From: Deltaproteobacteria bacterium
GTDB lineage: Bacteria > Desulfobacterota > Desulfobaccia > Desulfobaccales > 0-14-0-80-60-11
Direction of reading: 5' to 3'
DNA: 6,350 nucleotides
Assembly: GCA_023381945.1 (NCBI GenBank)
Contig: JAMCQY010000230.1
Span: forward strand, 1-6,350
The stretch's first letter is position 1. Each line of letters begins with the position of its first letter. The translations under genes were made by a program, and so were the position numbers. The notes below the pieces were generated by a model. The model had not been told where the DNA came from, did not search any database, and worked only from the letters and a program-made list of their open reading frames with translations. Below are positions 1-5,228 of the stretch, one piece after another.

Positions 1-452
1 ACGCTCACCGCCTGGTGGCAGGCCGCGCCCTGATTTTAGGGGGGGTGGCCATCCCCTATCATCTGGGCCTATTGGGCCATTCCGACGCTGACGTCCTGAG
101 CCACGCCATCGGCGACGCCTTCCTGGGGGCGGTGGGCGCCGGCGACCTGGGCCGCCATTTCCCGGATAAAGACCCGGCCTTCAAGGACATCTCCAGCCTG
201 ATTTTGCTCGAAAAGATCAGGCAGATTGTGCAGCAGCGGGGATTTGCCCCGGTGAATGTCGACGCCACCGTGGTCTGTGAGGCGCCGCGCCTTATGCCGC
301 ATTTTCCGGAGATGATCAATAAGCTGGCGAAGGTGCTGGGCCTGGCCCCGGAGGAGATTAATTTGAAGGCCACCACCACCGAACACATGGGCTTTGCCGG
401 CCGGGGGGAAGGGATTGCAGCGTACGCGGTGGTGTTGGTGAAAAAAGTGTAG
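1..452 (+). CDS. ispF: 2-C-methyl-D-erythritol 2,4-cyclodiphosphate synthase, 5'-truncated by window edge
   Basis: IspF converts CDP-ME 2-phosphate to ME-2,4-cyclodiphosphate and CMP in the cytosolic MEP isoprenoid pathway; family members are zinc-dependent homotrimers. The reading frame is already open at base 3 and reads AHRLVAGRALILGGV, which matches the family region just after the start, so only about 8-9 N-terminal residues (including the first metal-ligand Asp) are missing. Visible landmarks are the zinc-ligand His at 6-8, HSDADVL with the second His at 78-80, FPDKDPAFK, a central VDATVVCEAPRLMPH stretch, and the C-terminal ATTTEHMGFAGRGEGIAA signature. A GTG at 15 is in frame but lies inside the conserved N-terminus, so it is not the true start. 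The gene ends at its normal family length. Its TAG stop (450-452) is part of the GTAG head of an adjoining hairpin repeat. The downstream HD gene is 174 bases away, so tight coupling is unlikely. Confidence 0.96.
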   Translation, partial: AHRLVAGRALILGGVAIPYHLGLLGHSDADVLSHAIGDAFLGAVGAGDLGRHFPDKDPAFKDISSLILLEKIRQIVQQRGFAPVNVDATVVCEAPRLMPHFPEMINKLAKVLGLAPEEINLKATTTEHMGFAGRGEGIAAYAVVLVKKV

Positions 453-469
453 GGTGGGCACTGCCCACC
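449..469 (+). repeat. GTAG-headed hairpin repeat overlapping the ispF stop
   Basis: GTAG at 449-452 is followed directly by a near-perfect palindrome (GGTGGGCA at 453-460, TGCCCACC at 462-469). This is the architecture of REP sequences (GTAG tetranucleotide plus hairpin). The TAG of the head supplies the ispF stop codon. There is no T tract, so it is not a canonical intrinsic terminator. Confidence 0.65.
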
Positions 470-494
470 AACATCTGCTCTGAAAGTTTTAATT

Positions 495-520
495 GCACAG
501 GCTGGAAAGCCTGTGCCACC
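495..520 (+). repeat. GCACAGGC-type hairpin repeat, copy 1
   Basis: A 9-bp perfect stem, GCACAGGCT (495-503) and AGCCTGTGC (508-516), encloses a GGAA loop and is followed by CACC. The same arrangement recurs in inverse orientation at 5075-5099 and in decayed form at 590-612 and 5229-5254. It is a second repeat family, distinct from the GTAG-headed one. Confidence 0.65.
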
Positions 521-540
521 AATCCTTTCATGGTTCTGGG

Positions 541-555
541 TGAGCCAAAGGCTCA
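541..555. repeat. Small hairpin in the ispF-HD gap
   Basis: TGAGCC (541-546) and GGCTCA (550-555) form a 6-bp stem with an AAA loop. No second copy was found in the window, so it may be a fragment of another repeat or chance. The gap at 453-626 holds no supportable gene. Confidence 0.3.
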
Positions 556-589
556 TGAACGGCTGGTTACCAAGTTTTAGACTGCGCCC

Positions 590-612
590 GCACCGGCAAG
601 CGCCTATGCCAC
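590..612 (+). repeat. GCACAGGC-type hairpin repeat, decayed copy
   Basis: GCACCGGC (590-597) and GCCTATGC (602-609) pair with one wobble and one mismatch and are followed by CAC, in the same order as copy 1 at 495-520. I read it as an eroded member of the same family. It ends 14 bases before the proposed HD-gene start. Confidence 0.45.
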
Positions 613-626
613 TAAAGTTTTTATAA

Positions 627-1253
627 ATGAAAAATATTCATAATGTCCGGGCATCTGGAATAACTCGAATTCCTTTGCCCACATATTCCGACTGCCTGGC
701 CCTGATGGAGGCCCACGCCATGCTGCCCAACATCCGGGAGCACTCCTTCCGGGTGATGCAGGTGGCCGACCGGCTGGGTGAGGAATTGGCCGCGGCGGGC
801 TTTGACCTGCATCTGCCGCTGATCAGCACCGGGGCCTTGCTGCACGATATCGGCAAGACCGCCTGCCTGGGGACGACTGAGAACCACGCCCAATTGGGCG
901 CCGATATCCTGGCCGCACAAGGCTACCCGGAACTGGCCCAAGTGGTGATGGAACATGTGCGTCTAAACGAAGAAGCCGCGGATGCCCGGCCGCTGCGGGA
1001 AGCCGAGATAGTCAATTACGCCGACAAGCGGGTGCTCCACACCCAGGTAGTCACCCTGGCGGAGCGCTTCGCCGACCTGAAGGTGCGCTATGGCCGGACG
1101 CCTGCGGCCCTAAGCCGCATCGCCGCCATGGAGGTCAGGACCCAGGCCCTGGAGGAGAGGCTGTTTGCACCCTTGCGCCTCAGTCCCATAGACTTGCTTC
1201 AGGTCAATGGCGAGTACGGGTTCAAAGTTCAAGGTTTCAAAGTTCAAAGCTAA
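627..1253 (+). CDS. HD-domain (HDIG-type) metal-dependent phosphohydrolase, substrate unknown
   Basis: This is a 208-residue cytosolic protein with no signal peptide or membrane segment. The HD-superfamily metal-binding pattern is clear: His39 (REHSFRVM), His73-Asp74 within HDIGK (73-77), His110 (VMEHV) and Asp133 (NYADKRV). The fold hydrolyses phosphate esters, often of nucleotides, but nothing here fixes the substrate. The start is uncertain: ATG 627 has no visible Shine-Dalgarno sequence and lies in an AT-rich patch. Recognisable family sequence begins near residue 15 (IPLPTYSDCLALMEAHAMLPNI), so TTG 675 or ATG 705 are alternatives, although 705 would cut into the conserved start. The C-terminus (GFKVQGFKVQS) is encoded by a short tandem repeat that also leads into the stop codon, so the original end was probably different. 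It lies 53 bases before ddl and could share its transcript. Confidence 0.85.
   Translation: MKNIHNVRASGITRIPLPTYSDCLALMEAHAMLPNIREHSFRVMQVADRLGEELAAAGFDLHLPLISTGALLHDIGKTACLGTTENHAQLGADILAAQGYPELAQVVMEHVRLNEEAADARPLREAEIVNYADKRVLHTQVVTLAERFADLKVRYGRTPAALSRIAAMEVRTQALEERLFAPLRLSPIDLLQVNGEYGFKVQGFKVQS
1221..1247 (+). repeat. Direct 12-mer repeat forming the end of the HD gene
   Basis: TTCAAAGTTCAA occurs at 1221-1232 and again at 1236-1247, a 15-base period that keeps the reading frame and encodes FKVQ-G-FKVQ. Its AT-rich, low-complexity make-up differs from the GC-rich gene body. The stop codon follows four bases after the second copy. Confidence 0.75.
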
Positions 1254-1259
1254 ATAAAT

Positions 1260-1282
1260 TGCGTCTTTGCGCCTTGGCGTGA
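1260..1282 (+). repeat. Dispersed repeat of the TGCGTC/GCGCCT/GTGA pattern
   Basis: This stretch reads TGCGTC, 3 bases, GCGCCT, 4 bases, GTGA. Both arms of the inverted repeat at 3465-3540 show the same order of blocks with 4- and 5-base spacers, one arm with small substitutions. I infer one repeat family; it sits just before the ddl ribosome binding site. Confidence 0.45.
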
Positions 1283-1296
1283 GATATCTTCTGTTC

Positions 1297-1305
1297 GGAG
1301 GAAGG
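1297..1305 (+). promoter_or_regulatory. Strong ribosome binding site of ddl
   Basis: GGAGGAAGG lies immediately upstream of ATG 1307, with 5 bases between the GGAGG core and the start codon. It decides the start in favour of 1307 over the in-frame ATG at 1316. Confidence 0.85.
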
Positions 1306-1306
1306 C

Positions 1307-2239
1307 ATGGCAAAAATGCGGCTCGCCCTGATCGCCGGGGGTAAATCTTCGGAACGGGAAGTCTCCTTGAAGAGCGGGGCCCAGGTGTACGAAGCCTTGG
1401 ACAAGAACAAGTACGACATTCGGCGTTATGATCCCCTGACGGATTTAGCCAAAATAGTGCAGGACGCTCCGGACCTGCAGGCGGCCCTGATCATCATGCA
1501 CGGCCGGGGTGGCGAAGACGGCACCATGCAGGGCTTTCTCGACCTTCTGGAGATCCGCTACCAGGGTTCCGGGGTGCTGGCTTCGGCCCTGGCAATGGAC
1601 AAAGAGTTGAGCAAGGCGCTTTACCAGATGGCCGGGCTCAGGGTGCCCAACGCCATGGCCTTTTGCCGCGACAACGCCCCCACCCCCGAGGAAATCAGAG
1701 CCGCTTTGGGCCTGCCCGTAGTCATCAAGCCGGCCACCGAAGGCTCCAGCATCGGCATCAGCCTGGCCCGCGATTTGGAAGAATTGCAAGCGGGATTGGC
1801 CATGGCTTTTCACTATGACTCCCAGTTATTGGTGGAGGAATTCATTCAAGGCACCGAAGTCACCGGCGCGGTCCTGGGAAACCGGAACCCCCAGGCCCTG
1901 CCCCTGGTGGAGATCATCCCCGCAGAACACTACAACTTTTTCGATTATGAGGCGAAATACCAGCCGGGAGCAAGCAAGGAGATCTGCCCGGCCCGTCTCA
2001 GCCCGGAACTGACCGTGCAGGCGCAGCGCTGCGCCCTCAAGGCCCACGACGCCCTGGGCTGCCGCGGTTATAGCCGGACCGACATGATTGTCCAGGACGA
2101 TCTGATTTACGTCCTGGAGACCAACACCATTCCCGGCATGACCGCCACCAGCCTCTTTCCCCAGGCGGCCAAGGCCGCCGGACTGGAATTTCCGGCCTTG
2201 CTGGATGAACTCATTCGCCTGGCGCTGGAAAAAGACTAA
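1307..2239 (+). CDS. ddl: D-alanine--D-alanine ligase
   Basis: Ddl joins two D-alanines using ATP in the cytosol, providing the dipeptide that MurF adds to the peptidoglycan precursor. The 310-residue protein has the usual length and complete ATP-grasp layout. The N-terminal domain carries GGKSSEREVSL (11-21), whose Glu16 corresponds to the substrate-binding Glu15 of E. coli DdlB, then HGRGGEDGTMQG (65-76) and GSGVLASALAMDK (87-99). The ATP-binding part has VVIKPATEGSSIGIS (138-152), with the Ser147-Ser148 pair at the DdlB Ser150 position. The omega-loop motif is YEAKY (214-218), with Tyr218 matching DdlB Tyr216. The C-terminal part has RTDM (257-260) and the metal-binding ETNTIPGMT (271-279). 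All expected catalytic residues are present. The gene lies in line with a serine hydrolase and mpl downstream. A REP-like hairpin begins 11 bases after its stop. Confidence 0.97.
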   Translation: MAKMRLALIAGGKSSEREVSLKSGAQVYEALDKNKYDIRRYDPLTDLAKIVQDAPDLQAALIIMHGRGGEDGTMQGFLDLLEIRYQGSGVLASALAMDKELSKALYQMAGLRVPNAMAFCRDNAPTPEEIRAALGLPVVIKPATEGSSIGISLARDLEELQAGLAMAFHYDSQLLVEEFIQGTEVTGAVLGNRNPQALPLVEIIPAEHYNFFDYEAKYQPGASKEICPARLSPELTVQAQRCALKAHDALGCRGYSRTDMIVQDDLIYVLETNTIPGMTATSLFPQAAKAAGLEFPALLDELIRLALEKD

Positions 2240-2249
2240 AATAATCATA

Positions 2250-2274
2250 GGGCGACCCAGCGGGTCGCCCCTAC
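2250..2274 (-). repeat. GTAG-headed REP-like hairpin between ddl and the serine hydrolase
   Basis: GGGCGACCC (2250-2258) and GGGTCGCCC (2262-2270) form a perfect 9-bp stem with a 3-base loop, followed by CTAC (2271-2274), which is GTAG on the minus strand. The same stem occurs in the opposite orientation at 5043-5067. It has no T tract, so it is better read as a REP-like element than a terminator, although it could stabilise the 3' end of ddl mRNA. Confidence 0.75.
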
Positions 2275-2303
2275 ATTCTACCATTAAGTCCTTTCCCGCC
2301 GAT

Positions 2304-3455
2304 ATGCCCGATCGCTGGAGGCCCTTAGAGCAACTTCTGAAAGACGGCCTGACCCAAGGCGTCTATACCGCGGCCGTAGCCCTGGCGGGCTGGCAGGGGG
2401 AACTCAAATGTCAGGCTGCTGCGGGCCGGGTGTCCCGGGACTTCGCAGCCCCAGCCGCCACGTTAGAGACCAGCTTCGATCTGGCTTCCCTCACCAAACC
2501 CCTGGCCACCGCGGCTTCCCTGATGGTCCTGACGGGTGCCGGGAAACTCGACCCTAACGCCGCTTTGGGGGAATTTCTTCCCGCTCAATGGCTGCCGCTG
2601 GACAAACGGCCCCTCACCCTGGCCCAGCTTTTGGCTCACCGATCCGGGCTGCCGGCCTGGCTCCCCTTTTATCAGGAAATCCTTCAAGCTCCTCCCGAAG
2701 ACAAATCGATCCTCTTGCCCAAACTGGCCGCGGCCGAACCCTTGATTCATCCGCCAGACACCGCCACCTTGTATAGTGACCTGGGCTTCATGCTCTTGCA
2801 GGCGGTGGTGGAGGCGGTTTCGGAATCGACCTTGGACCGCTTCTGCGCAGAAAAAATTTACCGCCCTCTGGGGCTGAAAACCCTGGGCTTTATGCCAATC
2901 CATCGCAGGGGCGCACCCGTGTGTGCGCCCTGGGAGGGCGGACAGGTAGGTCCGCCCCTACAATATGCGGTTACCGAACCGGGGCTTATCCCTGGACGCC
3001 GCGCCTGCGGCGAGGTGCATGATGAAAACGCCTGGGCCGCGGGGGGCGTGGCCGGGCACGCCGGCCTTTTCGGAAAGGGACGTGAGGTCTTTACGCTGCT
3101 GGCCGTCCTGTACCGCGCTTATCAGGGAGAAGCCGGGCTCCCCTTCTCTCCGGCTGCGGTGCGCCGGTTTTTGACGCCGGTGGCCCCGGGAGGGCGGGCC
3201 CTGGGGTTTGACGTCCCCGATGCAATCGCGGCACAATGTTCGGCGGGACGCTGCTTTTCGCCCCGGAGCGTCGGGCACCTGGGCTTCACCGGGACCTCTT
3301 TTTGGCTGGACCTGGACCTCGGCCAGATGGTAGTCTTACTCACCAACCGGGTGCACCTGGGCCGGGACGACAAGGCCAGAATCCGGGCCTTCCGGCCGCG
3401 GTTTCATGAGGCAGCCTCGCGGGCCTTGGGGTTTGATAAGATCTTTCGGAAGTAA
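2304..3455 (+). CDS. Beta-lactamase-family (class C-like) serine hydrolase with an in-frame repeat insertion
   Basis: This 383-residue protein belongs to the AmpC/EstB/DD-peptidase fold, which forms an acyl-enzyme through an active-site serine. Visible motifs are SLTK (Ser62, Lys65), YSD (Tyr157-Asp159, the YxN position) and HLGFTG (325-330, the KTG position), plus family signatures GEVHDENAWAAGGVAGHAGLFG (237-257) and VVLLTNRVH (343-351). No signal peptide is evident, so it is probably cytosolic. Residues 201-220 do not look like the family; they are encoded by a double hairpin repeat at 2905-2961 that keeps the frame open and lies between MPIH and the conserved YAVTE segment. The start at ATG 2304 is chosen because family similarity begins there. 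It lacks a Shine-Dalgarno sequence, and the frame also extends upstream through a hairpin to ATG 2205 inside ddl. Its position between ddl and mpl suggests murein-peptide metabolism, but the substrate cannot be read from sequence. Confidence 0.88.
   Translation: MPDRWRPLEQLLKDGLTQGVYTAAVALAGWQGELKCQAAAGRVSRDFAAPAATLETSFDLASLTKPLATAASLMVLTGAGKLDPNAALGEFLPAQWLPLDKRPLTLAQLLAHRSGLPAWLPFYQEILQAPPEDKSILLPKLAAAEPLIHPPDTATLYSDLGFMLLQAVVEAVSESTLDRFCAEKIYRPLGLKTLGFMPIHRRGAPVCAPWEGGQVGPPLQYAVTEPGLIPGRRACGEVHDENAWAAGGVAGHAGLFGKGREVFTLLAVLYRAYQGEAGLPFSPAAVRRFLTPVAPGGRALGFDVPDAIAAQCSAGRCFSPRSVGHLGFTGTSFWLDLDLGQMVVLLTNRVHLGRDDKARIRAFRPRFHEAASRALGFDKIFRK
2905..2961. repeat. REPIN-like pair of inverted hairpins inside the serine hydrolase gene
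   Basis: The left unit has head GCAG and stem GGGCGCAC (2909-2916) with GTGCGCCC (2923-2930). The right unit has stem GGGCGGAC (2936-2943) with GTCCGCCC (2950-2957) and ends in CTAC (2958-2961). Both stems are perfect 8-bp pairs with 6-base loops, and the two units face each other with near-identical inverted ends (GCAGGGGCG and CGCCCCTAC). This is the layout of a REPIN, two REPs in inverted orientation. The block is 57 bases, exactly 19 codons, with no stop in the gene's frame. Confidence 0.8.
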
Positions 3456-3464
3456 TTTAAAAAC

Positions 3465-3540
3465 TTCACCCCAGAGGCGCGGAGGACGCAGAGGATATTT
3501 ATTAAATTTTTCTCTGCGCACTCCGCGTCTCTGAGGTGAA
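3465..3540. repeat. Large imperfect inverted repeat between the serine hydrolase and mpl
   Basis: A 29-base left arm (3465-3493) and a 29-base right arm (3512-3540) are inverse complements at 25 of 29 positions, around an AT-rich 18-base centre. Each arm, read towards GTGA, also matches the pattern at 1260-1282. As RNA it would form a long hairpin ending 26 bases before the mpl start. It has a few T's in the loop but no T tract after the stem, so it is not a typical intrinsic terminator. Confidence 0.75.
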
Positions 3541-3551
3541 TCAACCGGCGC

Positions 3552-3557
3552 AAAGGA
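3552..3557 (+). promoter_or_regulatory. Ribosome binding site of mpl supporting a TTG start
   Basis: AAAGGA sits 9 bases before TTG 3567. No in-frame ATG or GTG precedes the conserved HIHLLGICGTG N-terminus at a usable distance, so this site supports the unusual start codon. Confidence 0.7.
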
Positions 3558-3566
3558 CTGATTACC

Positions 3567-4961
3567 TTGCAACATATCCACCTTCTGGGCATCTGCGGCA
3601 CCGGCATGGCGGCGTTGGCGGGCATATTGAAAGAGCAGGGTTTCCACATCAGCGGTTCCGACGAGCACGCCTACCCGCCCATGAGCACCTTTTTGGAGGG
3701 TCTGGGCATTCAGGTGCAGAACGGCTATAGCGCGGCCAACCTGAATCCGCGGCCTGACCTGGCGGTGGTGGGCAACGTCATCCGCCGGGACAACCCTGAA
3801 GCCCAGGCGTTGTTGGCCACCGACATCCCGCGCCTCTCCCTGCCCGAGGCCCTGAACCGCTTTTTGGTGGACGAACGCCGGAGCCTGGTGGTAGCCGGCA
3901 CCCACGGCAAATCCACCACCACTGCGCTGGTCGCCTGGCTGCTTTATGCCATAGGTCAGGACCCCGGCTTTATGGTGGGCGGCCTGGCCCGGAATTTTCA
4001 GGCCAATTACCGGGTGGGCCGGGGGCCATATGTGGCCCTGGAAGGTGACGAATACGACACCGCCTTTTTCGACAAACGTCCCAAGTTTGTGCATTTCCGG
4101 CCCCGGGTGGCGGTCCTCACTTCCATCGAGTTCGACCACGCCGACATCTACACCGATTTAGACCACGTCATTCGGGCTTTCGAGACCTATCTGGAAACCG
4201 TCGCTCCGGACGGACAAGTCCTGGCCTGGGGTGACGCGGCCCTGGTGCGGCAGGTCTGCGGATGCGGCGGCAACGTTTCATTTTACGGCCAAAGCCCTGA
4301 TTGTCAGTGGCGGGCCACGGAAATCCGGCCGTCGAATGGCGGCATGCAGTTCACCGCCTGGCGGGACGGGGCACCATGGGGCGAGTTTTTCCTGCCAATG
4401 ATCGGCAGGCATAATGTCTGGAATGCTTTGGCGGCCCTGGCGGCCCTGGCGGAGGTGGGGGCCGAGCCCGGGTCGCTTAAAGAGGCCCTGGCCGGTTTCA
4501 AGGGAGTTCACAAGCGCCAGGAAGTGGCGGGGGAATTCCGGGGGGTGATGGTCATGCAGGATTTTGCCCACCATCCCACCGCGGTGGCCCTGACGCTGGC
4601 AGCGGTGCGTCAGGGGTTTCCTTCCCGCCGCCTGGTGGCGGTCTTCGAGCCCCGCACCAACACCTCCCGGCGCCGCATCTTTCAGGAGGACTATGCCAAG
4701 GCCTTCCAGGACGCTGACATCGTCTTCGTACGGGAACCGCCGGACCTGTGGAAGGTAGAGCCGGAAGAACAATTTTCCTCACAACAGTTGGTGGCGGACC
4801 TGACGCGCCAGGGGAAACAAGCCGCCTATTTTCCCGACACCGATCAACTTCTGGCGGGGCTGCTGCCGCTCCTTGCGCCCGGTGACCTGGTGCTGGTCAT
4901 GTCGAACGGCGACTTCGACCACCTGGTGCCGCGCCTGTGCGAGGCACTAAAGGAAGATTAA
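3567..4961 (+). CDS. mpl: UDP-N-acetylmuramate:L-alanyl-gamma-D-glutamyl-meso-diaminopimelate ligase
   Basis: Mpl attaches tripeptide (L-Ala-D-Glu-mDAP) recovered from old cell wall to UDP-MurNAc with ATP in the cytosol, bypassing MurC, MurD and MurE. The 464-residue product has the three Mur-ligase domains at normal length (E. coli Mpl is about 457). The N-terminal nucleotide-fold domain begins HIHLLGICGTGMAALAG (3-19) and contains SGSDEHAYPPMST (29-41). The ATPase domain has the P-loop GTHGKSTTTA (111-120), GDEYDTAFFDKRPKFVH (160-176) and FDHADIYTDL (189-198). HNVWNALAA (282-290) precedes the C-terminal domain with QDFAHHPTAV (331-340), EPRTNTSRR (361-369) and VMSNGDFD (444-451). The DEYD-AFFDKR-KFVH and EPR(S/T)NT features separate Mpl from MurC. 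The gene uses a TTG start. It stands 111 bases after the serine hydrolase, with a long inverted repeat between them, and is followed by a run of hairpin repeats that may mark the end of the transcript. Confidence 0.96.
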   Translation: MQHIHLLGICGTGMAALAGILKEQGFHISGSDEHAYPPMSTFLEGLGIQVQNGYSAANLNPRPDLAVVGNVIRRDNPEAQALLATDIPRLSLPEALNRFLVDERRSLVVAGTHGKSTTTALVAWLLYAIGQDPGFMVGGLARNFQANYRVGRGPYVALEGDEYDTAFFDKRPKFVHFRPRVAVLTSIEFDHADIYTDLDHVIRAFETYLETVAPDGQVLAWGDAALVRQVCGCGGNVSFYGQSPDCQWRATEIRPSNGGMQFTAWRDGAPWGEFFLPMIGRHNVWNALAALAALAEVGAEPGSLKEALAGFKGVHKRQEVAGEFRGVMVMQDFAHHPTAVALTLAAVRQGFPSRRLVAVFEPRTNTSRRRIFQEDYAKAFQDADIVFVREPPDLWKVEPEEQFSSQQLVADLTRQGKQAAYFPDTDQLLAGLLPLLAPGDLVLVMSNGDFDHLVPRLCEALKED

Positions 4962-4979
4962 AAGAAGATAGATGCAAAT

Positions 4980-5005
4980 GGCGGGATGCGCTTCGCTTTC
5001 CCGCC
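4980..5005. repeat. Hairpin repeat just after mpl
   Basis: GGCGGGA (4980-4986) pairs with TCCCGCC (4999-5005), and a small inner GCG/CGC stem lies in the loop. It begins 18 bases after the mpl stop. It may be the first half of a pair with the adjoining hairpin at 5009-5029. No T tract follows. Confidence 0.55.
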
Positions 5006-5008
5006 CGA

Positions 5009-5029
5009 CGGGCTAAAGCCCGCGGCTAC
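5009..5029 (-). repeat. GTAGCCGC-headed hairpin repeat, copy 1
   Basis: CGGGCT (5009-5014) and AGCCCG (5017-5022) form a 6-bp stem, followed by CGGCTAC, so that on the minus strand the element reads GTAGCCG(C) then hairpin. A related copy in the opposite orientation lies at 5203-5222. Confidence 0.55.
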
Positions 5030-5042
5030 CGAAGATAAAAAT

Positions 5043-5067
5043 GTAGGGGCGACCCGCCGGGTCGCCC
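5043..5067 (+). repeat. GTAG-headed REP-like hairpin, same stem as the one after ddl
   Basis: GTAG (5043-5046) is followed by GGGCGACCC (5047-5055), a GCC loop and GGGTCGCCC (5059-5067), a perfect 9-bp stem. It matches the element at 2250-2274 in inverse orientation, differing mainly in the loop. Confidence 0.75.
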
Positions 5068-5074
5068 TTAATTT

Positions 5075-5099
5075 GGTGGCACAGGCGTCTCGCCTGTGC
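5075..5099 (-). repeat. GCACAGGC-type hairpin repeat, inverse copy
   Basis: GGTG precedes GCACAGGCG (5079-5087), a TCT loop and CGCCTGTGC (5091-5099), a perfect 9-bp stem. Compared with copy 1 at 495-520 the orientation is reversed, and the closing base pair next to the loop has changed on both sides (T/A to G/C). Confidence 0.65.
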
Positions 5100-5136
5100 T
5101 GAGCAGGTTAGAGCCAGCGGCCACAAAGATCCAGAA

Positions 5137-5160
5137 GGGCGGTTCGAGAACCGCCCCTAC
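5137..5160 (-). repeat. GTAG-headed REP-like hairpin with variant stem
   Basis: GGGCGGTTC (5137-5145) and GAACCGCCC (5148-5156) form a perfect 9-bp stem and are followed by CTAC (5157-5160). The outer GGGCG/CGCCC is shared with the other members, while the inner stem bases differ and remain complementary. Confidence 0.7.
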
Positions 5161-5202
5161 GAATCATCCTTTTTCTTTTTGGCCGAAAGCCTCTTGCAAA
5201 AT

Positions 5203-5222
5203 GTAGCCGCAGGCTTCAGCCT
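5203..5222 (+). repeat. GTAGCCGC-headed hairpin repeat, copy 2
   Basis: GTAGCCGC (5203-5210) is followed by AGGCT, a TC spacer and AGCCT (to 5222). It is the same layout as the element at 5009-5029, in the opposite orientation. Confidence 0.5.
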
Positions 5223-5228
5223 TCGCTT

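Noticed and set aside
15..17. GTG at 15 as the ispF start
   Set aside because: The frame is open to the window edge and encodes the conserved zinc-ligand His at 6-8, upstream of this GTG, so the real start lies outside the window.
616..645. Promoter for the HD gene (TATAAA at 622-627 or CATAAT at 639-644)
   Set aside because: No acceptable -35 hexamer lies at the right spacing, and transcription would begin after the proposed ATG 627.
2205..2303. Upstream start at ATG 2205 for the serine hydrolase
   Set aside because: It would overlap ddl by 35 bases and translate a REP-like hairpin into an N-terminus unlike the family. Family-like sequence begins at the ATG at 2304.
3336..4139. Long open frame on the minus strand (267 codons) across the 3' end of the hydrolase and the first part of mpl
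   Set aside because: It lies opposite two genes with complete conserved motifs and spans their intergenic inverted repeat. Its product shows no recognisable family, and long antisense frames are expected in GC-rich coding DNA.
5137..5180. Intrinsic terminator for mpl (hairpin 5137-5156 followed by a T-rich run)
   Set aside because: The T-rich stretch starts about 12 bases after the stem and the hairpin belongs to a dispersed repeat family, so it does not fit the canonical layout, though some termination effect is possible.
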